Shown here in pieces: positions 34,548-40,194 of a stretch of DNA of 40,194 nt (position 1 is the stretch's first letter; the number at the start of each line of letters is the position of its first letter). Source of the stretch: Bacteroidota bacterium. Lineage in GTDB: Bacteria > Bacteroidota > Bacteroidia > M30B66. Both the position numbers and the translations under genes were made by a program. Location of the stretch: assembly GCA_027483445.1 (NCBI GenBank), contig JAIXUS010000009.1, forward strand, positions 1 to 40,194. The letters run 5' to 3'. The notes under the pieces are model-generated. The model was not told where the DNA came from, did not search any database, and saw only the letters and a list, made by a program, of their open reading frames with translations.

Positions 34548-35672
34548 TTATCGACCTTGTTCAACAACCCAGTTTTTCTTGAAATCTTCAATTTCCGAAT
34601 CGGTAAATCCATAAATCTGCTGCAAACGTTCGATGGCCGTGATCAATTTCGGCACCTGATTTACCGGATCGGTTATAAAGGTGTAAGTGCTTGGTGTTCC
34701 GTTGGCTGGGGCATTCATCAAGTTAAGAATCTCGTCAATCTGCGCGTCGGTAATCATCTTGTGCGACTGTGAAATCGTTTTCCAGCCCCAAATAAACCCA
34801 ACGCCTTCTGAGTACGAGTGCAGCCCCGAGGCATAATCGGCATTGGTCGGATTACTCAACACAAATTTTGCGATTGCCCCGTGCAAATAGTTAATCACCG
34901 TGGCGGCGCTGGCAAGTTCCCAGTATTTCTTAACCGCTTGCAAAGCTACATCACGTTCGGCCGAATACAGAGACCCGGCTTCTGCATACTGGCGCAGAGC
35001 GATGGCCGAGCGCTTAAACTTCGAATAAATTCCGTTGCCATCATTTTTGTCGCGACGCGCCGCATAATTGGCCATCATCACATCAGGTTGAGCAACGTTT
35101 GCGCTGCCCGAGTTGGGGAAAGTTGGGTTAGCCCCAAACAAGGCTACCAGTTTATCTACATCCGCAGGCTGAATCGACGGTGTCATAAACGTTGTGGCAT
35201 AATTGTACAACACAGATGCGTACATGCCTTTGTCGATGATCTCATCGGGCTCAATGCCGTACTCGTCGAATACACGGTTTTCGAGGAAACCGCCTTGGCC
35301 TTGTGGCGGCCCCGGTACATAAGTTCCACCCGCGCTGGCGTCCTCAATAATTTGAAAATACCCCGCTGGAGCAGTGAGTACAGTGTTAAAATAATTGGTG
35401 ATGACCCCTTGTACTGAAGGTGAAGCCGCCGTGTACAAGTCTAAAAGCTCTTGACGGGTAACTGAAACTCCGGCGGTGCGAACTGTCTTTGCCTTGTTGG
35501 CTACTGCGGCCATGCGCGAACGTAAAGCGAGCTCGGTGGCGGCATTGCTTGTAAAGCTTTCTGAATTGTATTCCGAAGGTATGGGCAATTCGGGCTTTAT
35601 GACCTCATCTTCCTTGTTGCAGGCACTCAATACGAATGCAAGAAAAATTGCCGACAAATAAATTTTCTTCAT
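34548..35672 (-). CDS. DUF4856-type lipoprotein
   Basis: The 374-residue protein begins MKKIYLSAIFLAFVLSAC, with the lipidated Cys at 18. The start is fixed by this signal and by the promoter 25 nt upstream. The mature part is helical and carries segments such as FLENRVFDEYGIEPDEIIDKG and HSYSEGVGFIWGWKTISQSH, which I recognise as the Bacteroidota DUF4856 type that accompanies imelysin genes. The role is unknown; an outer-membrane-anchored partner of imelysin in iron-chelate capture is plausible. It is first in the operon. Nine nucleotides separate its stop from the imelysin start. Confidence 0.85.
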   Translation of the reverse strand: MKKIYLSAIFLAFVLSACNKEDEVIKPELPIPSEYNSESFTSNAATELALRSRMAAVANKAKTVRTAGVSVTRQELLDLYTAASPSVQGVITNYFNTVLTAPAGYFQIIEDASAGGTYVPGPPQGQGGFLENRVFDEYGIEPDEIIDKGMYASVLYNYATTFMTPSIQPADVDKLVALFGANPTFPNSGSANVAQPDVMMANYAARRDKNDGNGIYSKFKRSAIALRQYAEAGSLYSAERDVALQAVKKYWELASAATVINYLHGAIAKFVLSNPTNADYASGLHSYSEGVGFIWGWKTISQSHKMITDAQIDEILNLMNAPANGTPSTYTFITDPVNQVPKLITAIERLQQIYGFTDSEIEDFKKNWVVEQGR

Positions 35673-35696
35673 GGGCTTTTTGTTTTTGGATGGCGA

Positions 35697-35729
35697 CAAA
35701 ACTACAGCCTTAATTTTATTTGGACAAAT
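35697..35729 (-). promoter_or_regulatory. Promoter of the DUF4856-imelysin-HTTM-receptor operon, with operator candidate
   Basis: On the minus strand TTTG (35728-35725) is followed after 20 nt by TAGTTTTG (35704-35697), a full -33/-7 Bacteroidota promoter. The ATG lies 24 nt downstream of the -7 box. ATTTG-GA-CAAAT (35718-35729) is a perfect short dyad over the -33 element and could bind an iron-responsive repressor. It does not match a Fur consensus I know. Confidence 0.6.
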
Positions 35730-35772
35730 TCTAAATAACGGAAATGACAAAGAAATGACACGGCCATAAATC

Positions 35773-35797
35773 GCTCTTTATAAGAAACTTAAAGAGC
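35773..35797 (-). terminator. Probable terminator of the aldehyde dehydrogenase gene
   Basis: GCTCTTTA (35773-35780) pairs with TAAAGAGC (35790-35797) around a 9-nt loop, 7 nt after the dehydrogenase stop. The downstream side is only AT-rich (GATTTATGG), so termination may be partial. Confidence 0.5.
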
Positions 35798-35804
35798 AAT
35801 CCGC

Positions 35805-37292
35805 TTAGAATTGAATGCAAACATTCTTGGCTTCGGTAAAAAATCGTAGGGCTTCCCAGCCGCCTTCCCGCCCGACCCCACTCGATTTAACACCCCCAAA
35901 TGGCGTTCGTAAATCACGCAGCATCCAGCAGTTAATCCACACAATACCGCTTTCCAAAGCTCCGGCTACTTTGTGCGCGCGGCCCAAATTGCTCGTCCAC
36001 ACCGAGGCAGCCAGGCCATACTGTGTACCATTGGCATAGTGTATTGCTTCGTCGTCGGTGTCGAATGGGAAAAGCGTTACCACCGGTCCGAAAATTTCTT
36101 CCTGGTTGGTCCGGCACCATGGATCAAGGCCTTCGAAAACGGCAGGCGAAATAAAATAGCCATCTTCAAGACCTTCAGGATGAATCACTTCTCCACCGCA
36201 AAGTAGGTTTCCACCTTCGGCACGTGCCAAGTCGATGTAACCAAGAACCTTCGCTTGGTGCGCCTTCGAGACCAATGCTCCGATGGCTGTATCGGCGTTT
36301 TGCGGATCGCCAACTTTCAAACTGGCCACCCGTGCCACAAAGGCCTCACGAAAACGCTCATAAATAGTCCTTTCGACCAATATTCGCGAGCCACACAGGC
36401 ATATCTGTCCTTGGTTAGAAAAGGCGGCACGTGCAACTTCTTTCACGGTTGTTTCGAAATCGCAATCGGCAAAAACAAGGGTCGGGTTCTTCCCGCCCAG
36501 CTCAAGCGACATTTTTTTAAACTGCGGAGCGGCAATGGAGGCGATCCGCGCACCGGTTGCGGTTCCACCGGTAAATGAAACTGCTTTTATTTGAGGATGC
36601 CCAACCAAGGGAGTTCCAACAGAAGCCCCGGAACCATGTAAAATGTTCAAAACACCCGATGGAAGTCCGGCTTCGAGGCATAATTTGGAAAAGAGATAAG
36701 CCGTGAGTGGAGTGATTTCAGATGGTTTGCCAACCACGGTATTCCCAGCTGCGAGTGCAGGTGCAATCTTCCAGGTGAACAAATAAAGCGGCAAATTCCA
36801 AGGTGAGATGCAGGCCACCACACCCAGAGGCTGACGTAATGTATAGTTTAGCACTCCATTTCCGCTGTCGTGTGCTTCCTGAGAAGTGTGTAAAATGGCC
36901 GTTGCAAAAAAACGAATGTTACTTATGGAACGCGGAATATCGACGGTTCGCGCCACATGAACAGGCTTGCCATTGTCGAACGATTCAGCCTGAGCCAACA
37001 GCTCAAGGTTGGCTTCCATCACATCGGCCAACCGAAGCAGAATAGACGAACGGGCTTGTGGTGTAAGTGCCGCCCAGGCCGGAAAGGCACGGTGTGCGGC
37101 CTCCACTGCAAGTTGAACATCAGAAGCCGTACTTTCGGGAAGGGTGCCATATTGCCGTCCGCTGGCCGGATGATACAAATCAAGTGTTTTTAGCTCTACG
37201 GCAGGCCGATGCTGTCCGTCGATAAAATTCTCCAGTATTTGTGGAAGGCTGAGCGGAGGCTGAATCCAGCTGGTTTGTTGAGAAGTTTGCAT
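35805..37292 (-). CDS. Aldehyde dehydrogenase, likely 2-aminomuconate-semialdehyde dehydrogenase
   Basis: The 495-residue NAD(P)-dependent aldehyde dehydrogenase has the catalytic Cys298 (FSNQGQICLCGSRI), the general base Glu264 (MSLELGGKNP), the oxyanion Asn166 (SPWNLPLY) and the nucleotide loop FTGGTATG (~240-247). It resembles the ALDH8/2-hydroxymuconic semialdehyde group. With ACMSD at 16376-17392 in the same window, oxidation of 2-aminomuconate semialdehyde in kynurenine catabolism is the best guess. The family is certain; the substrate is inferred. It starts 36 nt after the glycosyltransferase stop on the same strand. Confidence 0.85.
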   Translation of the reverse strand: MQTSQQTSWIQPPLSLPQILENFIDGQHRPAVELKTLDLYHPASGRQYGTLPESTASDVQLAVEAAHRAFPAWAALTPQARSSILLRLADVMEANLELLAQAESFDNGKPVHVARTVDIPRSISNIRFFATAILHTSQEAHDSGNGVLNYTLRQPLGVVACISPWNLPLYLFTWKIAPALAAGNTVVGKPSEITPLTAYLFSKLCLEAGLPSGVLNILHGSGASVGTPLVGHPQIKAVSFTGGTATGARIASIAAPQFKKMSLELGGKNPTLVFADCDFETTVKEVARAAFSNQGQICLCGSRILVERTIYERFREAFVARVASLKVGDPQNADTAIGALVSKAHQAKVLGYIDLARAEGGNLLCGGEVIHPEGLEDGYFISPAVFEGLDPWCRTNQEEIFGPVVTLFPFDTDDEAIHYANGTQYGLAASVWTSNLGRAHKVAGALESGIVWINCWMLRDLRTPFGGVKSSGVGREGGWEALRFFTEAKNVCIQF

Positions 37293-37328
37293 GATTCGGG
37301 AAGCGTAAAATTAAACAAACCACGGCAG

Positions 37329-38360
37329 CTAAGGCTTCCATGGTTGTTTTTTAACCCACAGCAGCTTAACCAAAAAAAGCGGGTAAACTAACCTAAATAC
37401 GATGTATTTCAGCAATGAGAATTCCTGCTTTAACCGAACAGATTCATCTTGAATCCAGATGACCTCCAACACCCATAAAACAACCAGTGCATAGGGATTC
37501 CAAAACAATAAAATTAAGGGAGCCAACATCCAAAGCAGCACAAATAAAGCCTGGAGGGTTTGAGCCCATCCTTGCACATGTGCGGTTTTAGAAGCCCACC
37601 GCTTCCTTTGCCGGTACCAATCGTCCCAGGTTTTAGGGGCTTCAGTAAGCACCACAGCCTCAGGAATATCACAGTATTCGATACCCTCTGGCGAAGCATC
37701 GTAAAATGCGCGGAGAAGCAGCACGTCATCCCCCGAAGGGTGCTCTAAATGAGAGGAATAGCCTCCTAAATCTTCCCAATCTGACTTTCTGAAACACAAA
37801 TTTGCGCCGGAACACAAAATGGGGGTATTCCAACGGATAGCCTGCTTGGAAATGCCCCATAAACAGGCACTTTCGTAAACGGTTATGGCATTGAGCCAAC
37901 CGTTTTGGGCCTCTTGTTTTGTTAAAACCGGACCAACCAACATTCGCAAACCGGGAATCAGGCATTTCCGTAATGTTTCAACCCAAAGTGGGTCGTGAGT
38001 GCAGTCGGCATCGCTGCATAAAACCCAGGGTGCCGTGCTGGCATTGATTCCTAACGTTAAGGCTTGTTTTTTAGAGCCTTTGGCCGCCTCACGGCGGATG
38101 ACCTTCGCCTTCAAAGCAGGCTGATTCTCCAGATTGAGGGCATTCGTTGAGGCATCGTCGACCAAAATAATCTCGTCGTTTATATCTAATTGAAGCGCCG
38201 ACAATGCGCTGAATAATTGGCCGAGATGCTCATCCTCATTGCGAAGTGGAATGACTACAGCCATGGGCTCATGCTCCCTCGAAAAACGACTTAGATCAGG
38301 GCGTTTTCGGGGCCAAAAGAGATAATAGGCTACCAATAAAGGTATGAAGAAGGGAAGCAC
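37329..38360 (-). CDS. Family 2 glycosyltransferase, membrane-associated
   Basis: The 343-residue protein starts with GTG at a hydrophobic anchor (LPFFIPLLVAYYLFWP). The GT-A domain has AVVIPLRNEDEHL, EIILVDDAST, the DxD motif SDAD (116-119), and a WYRQRKRW motif (Q/RxxRW) before two C-terminal membrane segments (~265-300, ~320-335). This layout fits processive or polysaccharide-type GT2 enzymes using a nucleotide sugar at the inner membrane. The acceptor is unknown. Its start lies 39 nt from the divergent ruvC start. Confidence 0.87.
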   Translation of the reverse strand: MLPFFIPLLVAYYLFWPRKRPDLSRFSREHEPMAVVIPLRNEDEHLGQLFSALSALQLDINDEIILVDDASTNALNLENQPALKAKVIRREAAKGSKKQALTLGINASTAPWVLCSDADCTHDPLWVETLRKCLIPGLRMLVGPVLTKQEAQNGWLNAITVYESACLWGISKQAIRWNTPILCSGANLCFRKSDWEDLGGYSSHLEHPSGDDVLLLRAFYDASPEGIEYCDIPEAVVLTEAPKTWDDWYRQRKRWASKTAHVQGWAQTLQALFVLLWMLAPLILLFWNPYALVVLWVLEVIWIQDESVRLKQEFSLLKYIVFRLVYPLFLVKLLWVKKQPWKP

Positions 38361-38399
38361 AGCGAAATGTAGCAGAATTCCGCCTTACTTTGCACCTGA

Positions 38400-38996
38400 A
38401 TGAGCAAAGAGCGAATTATTCTGGGGATTGACCCGGGAACCAATATCATGGGCTTTGGAGTTATTCGTGTGGAGGGGAAGAACATTCAGCTTCTTGATAT
38501 GGGTGTGCTCAAAATGAAGGGACAAGACGAGCAAGCCATTCGTCTCAGGGAGATTTTTGAGTTTACCTCGCGCCTGATTGATCGCTGGAAACCGGATGAG
38601 CTAGCGGCTGAAGCTCCATTCTTTGGGAAAAATGTGCAATCAATGCTTAAGCTTGGTCGCGCGCAGGGTGTTGCCTTGGCGGCGGCTTTACACCGCGATA
38701 TCCCTGTAGCTGAATACTCTCCGCGTTCTATTAAACAAAGCATTACGGGCCGTGGAGCGGCCAGCAAGGAGCAGGTTTCGTTGATGCTTCAGCGTATATT
38801 GAACCTTCGAGACGAGGAAATGCCCCAATACATGGATGCCACAGATGGCCTGGCCGCAGCGGTATGCCACTATTTTCAAACCACTAAGCAAAGTTTACAA
38901 TCGGCAGCTCCCCAAAAAACAGGTACCGGAAAGGCTAAAAAAGTATCGGGATGGCAAGCCTTTGTAGCCAGCCATCCCGACAGGGTTAAGCAATAA
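38400..38996 (+). CDS. ruvC: Crossover junction endodeoxyribonuclease RuvC
   Basis: The 198-residue protein carries the four acidic catalytic residues of RuvC: Asp11 (GIDPGTN), Glu71 ([10 protein letters not shown]), Asp146 and Asp149 ([14 protein letters not shown]). It cuts Holliday junctions as a dimer with RuvAB. The length exceeds the usual ~165-190 by a short basic C-terminal tail. A TACTTTG box (a one-base-shorter -7 element) ends 7 nt before the ATG. The 3' end encodes a hairpin that seems to serve as terminator for the opposing HIT-greA transcript. Confidence 0.95.
   Translation: MSKERIILGIDPGTNIMGFGVIRVEGKNIQLLDMGVLKMKGQDEQAIRLREIFEFTSRLIDRWKPDELAAEAPFFGKNVQSMLKLGRAQGVALAAALHRDIPVAEYSPRSIKQSITGRGAASKEQVSLMLQRILNLRDEEMPQYMDATDGLAAAVCHYFQTTKQSLQSAAPQKTGTGKAKKVSGWQAFVASHPDRVKQ
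38946..38980 (-). terminator. Terminator of the greA-HIT transcript, lying inside ruvC
   Basis: TCGGGATGGC (38946-38955) and GCCATCCCGA (38971-38980) form a perfect 10-bp stem with a 15-nt loop. On the minus strand it is followed by TACTTTTTTAG, a good T-tract, and it lies 18 nt past the HIT stop. On the plus strand no T-tract follows. It therefore works for the minus operon while encoding the ruvC tail. Confidence 0.75.
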
Positions 38997-38998
38997 GC

Positions 38999-39394
38999 CT
39001 AAAGATAGTGTTGAATGCGCAAGGCCACTTCGGCCAACTGACTATCGTTGGCGCGCTGTTTTTCTTTGGCGAAATTCATATCGCCAATGGTTTGAAGCGG
39101 AATCAGGTGAACATGGGCGTGCGGCACCTCCAAACCAACCACCGATAAACCCACTTTTCGGCAAGGCACTGCGGCATGAATGGCCTTAGCCACTTTTCGC
39201 GAAAAGACCATAAGTTCCTCATAATGATCATCATCCAGATCGAAAAGGTAATCCACTTCCGTTTTGGGAACAACCAGCGTATGTCCTTCCGCCAGAGGAA
39301 AAACATCCAGAAATGCCAAACAATGTTCGTTTTCAGCAACAATATGGGCAGGAATTTCCCGCGCAACAATTTTAGAAAACAAGCTATTGGCCAT
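38999..39394 (-). CDS. HIT-family hydrolase
   Basis: The 131-residue protein has the histidine triad HAHVHL (His92, His94, His96) and the upstream segment VFPLAEGHTLVVPK typical of HINT-like nucleotide hydrolases or transferases. It probably hydrolyses adenosine phosphoramidate- or AMP-lysine-type substrates, as is known for HINT enzymes. It starts 2 nt after the greA stop, so they form an operon with likely coupled translation. Its stop lies 2 nt from the converging ruvC stop. Confidence 0.92.
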   Translation of the reverse strand: MANSLFSKIVAREIPAHIVAENEHCLAFLDVFPLAEGHTLVVPKTEVDYLFDLDDDHYEELMVFSRKVAKAIHAAVPCRKVGLSVVGLEVPHAHVHLIPLQTIGDMNFAKEKQRANDSQLAEVALRIQHYL

Positions 39395-39396
39395 GC

Positions 39397-39870
39397 TTAA
39401 CGTCCGATTTCCAGAATCTCAAGATTTACTTTCCCCGATGGCACTTGTACTTCCACCTGATCGCCCACTTTTTTACCGAGCAATGCCTTGGCAATCGGCG
39501 AGCTGATAGAAATCTTTCCTGACTTTAGATCGGCTTCGTTTTCAGCAACGAGGGTGTAGCTCATCTCGGCCTTATTCAGAAGATTTCGGATACGCACCTT
39601 TGTGAGAATCAAAACTTTAGAAGTATCAAGCTTAGATTCATCGATTATTCTGGAATTTGCCACAAGGTCTTCCAACTTGGCAATCTTCATTTCGAGAAGC
39701 CCTTGTGCTTCTTTCGCGGCGTCGTATTCGGCATTCTCGGAGAGGTCGCCTTTGTCGCGGGCCTCGGCAATTTGAGCAGAAATTGAAGGGCGCTCCACGC
39801 TACGCAGGTGATCTAATTCTTGTTGAAGCTTCTTAAAACCCTCTTCGGTGAGATAAGTGATGTTCGACAT
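39397..39870 (-). CDS. greA: Transcription elongation factor GreA
   Basis: The 157-residue protein has the GreA N-terminal coiled coil (TEEGFKKLQQELDHLR to ~75, with the acidic tip region GDLSENAEYDAAKE) and the C-terminal FKBP-like domain (SISSPIAKALLGKKVGDQVE). It enters the RNA polymerase secondary channel and stimulates cleavage of backtracked transcripts. I start at MSNITYLTEEG, which gives the standard length; an upstream in-frame ATG adds ten hydrophobic residues and is not expected. HIT follows 2 nt downstream. Confidence 0.95.
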   Translation of the reverse strand: MSNITYLTEEGFKKLQQELDHLRSVERPSISAQIAEARDKGDLSENAEYDAAKEAQGLLEMKIAKLEDLVANSRIIDESKLDTSKVLILTKVRIRNLLNKAEMSYTLVAENEADLKSGKISISSPIAKALLGKKVGDQVEVQVPSGKVNLEILEIGR

Positions 39871-39902
39871 ATGCTGAACAATTAGGAGTATTAATGACAA
39901 TA

Positions 39903-39941
39903 AAACGGAAAGACTCTTCAGGCCGAAGAGTCTTTCCGTTT
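39903..39941 (-). terminator. Strong intrinsic terminator
   Basis: A perfect 17-bp stem pairs 39903-39919 with 39925-39941 around a 5-nt loop, and on the minus strand it ends in TTTTATTG. It lies 109 nt past the stop of the partial gene at the right edge and 33 nt before greA, so it ends the upstream transcript. The remaining 109 nt (39942-40050) hold nothing else definite. Confidence 0.85.
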
Positions 39942-40050
39942 GCAGCTGCTAAAGTAAACAAGCTACCTGAAAAAACAAAATTACTTGTTGCCCGATTCGC
40001 CTGTTCATTGAAATTAGGCCATCCAACAAAGGGTTTGCTGCTTGGTTAGT

Positions 40051-40194
40051 TTAAAACGAGTCAAGGTCAATTGGGCGCATTACACCGAACCACTTCACTA
40101 CCTTCTCGCCTACTCCCGGCACTTCCACATGAATGATGTATACACCGCTGGCGATATTGATACCAACCTGGTTTTTCAAGTCCCAATCCAACGA
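40051..40194 (-). CDS. C-terminal end of a large secreted protein (partial)
   Basis: Only the last 47 codons are in the window; the gene continues past 40194. The fragment contains WDLKNQVGINIASGVYIIHV, then a segment ending KWFGVMRPIDLDSF. This FlgD-like/T9SS-associated ending (asGvYiihv..pg.Ge...KwfGv.RP.DLdsF) is recurrent at the C-terminus of very large Bacteroidota secreted proteins. Nothing can be said about the rest. A strong terminator follows at 39903-39941. Confidence 0.7.
   Translation of the reverse strand, partial: SLDWDLKNQVGINIASGVYIIHVEVPGVGEKVVKWFGVMRPIDLDSF

Noticed and set aside
39871-39900. Ten-residue upstream extension of GreA
   Set aside because: GreA is normally ~157 residues starting just before its first helix, so the extension is unlikely to be translated.
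1-40194. tRNA, rRNA, CRISPR arrays, complete insertion sequences
   Set aside because: No cloverleaf, rRNA-like, regularly spaced repeat or transposase-coding sequence was seen on reading both strands; short degenerate cases could be missed by eye.

Overview
The window looks like chromosomal DNA of a Bacteroidota bacterium, most likely within or near Flavobacteriia. Four encoded proteins are secreted by the type IX route or look so: two M43 metalloproteases, a giant lectin/Ig-repeat protein, and a C-terminal fragment at the right edge. There is a FecA-like TonB receptor with a carboxypeptidase-regulatory-like N-domain, a long Bacteroidota-type PurF homologue, and a PadR/PspC pair. Putative promoters match the Bacteroidota -7 box TAnnTTTG, often just upstream of the start codon. 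I see no rRNA, tRNA, CRISPR array, prophage or complete insertion sequence.

Layout. 1-5600: a zinc-ribbon membrane protein, an AT-rich alpha/beta hydrolase that looks acquired, a secreted M43 protease and an unrecognised secreted protein. 5600-10700: purF (minus), an SRPBCC protein with a VIT-type metal transporter (plus), and an ABC-F ATPase (minus). 10750-14920: a 1212-residue adhesin-like gene flanked by two direct copies of a 172-bp structured repeat. 14950-17392: a kynurenine-branch locus in which an SDR gene diverges from 3-hydroxyanthranilate 3,4-dioxygenase and ACMS decarboxylase. An aldehyde dehydrogenase at 35805-37292 could be the next step (aminomuconate-semialdehyde oxidation). 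17513-24842: a second M43 protease, a Sua5/TsaC enzyme for tRNA t6A, a lipoprotein, a YidD-like protein overlapping a PGLGxxY-type membrane protein, and two divergent envelope proteins of unknown role. 25188-29297: padR, pspC-like gene and recG.

29677-35730 is a four-gene minus-strand operon: DUF4856-type lipoprotein, imelysin-like lipoprotein, HTTM (gamma-carboxylase-like) membrane protein, TonB-dependent receptor. It has one good promoter at its head and an ATGA overlap between the last two genes, and is probably an iron or iron-chelate uptake system. 35805-40194: aldehyde dehydrogenase, glycosyltransferase, ruvC, HIT protein, greA, and the end of a large secreted protein.

The least explained material lies between genes. 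Two families of short structured repeats have imperfect 8-bp inverted ends: family A with three copies (141-188 bp) and family B with two copies (172 bp each). The outer stem of family B is kept by a compensatory shift between copies. Other points are terminators lying inside neighbouring coding regions, palindromes abutting start codons, and an SDR that lacks the canonical Tyr-x3-Lys catalytic pair.
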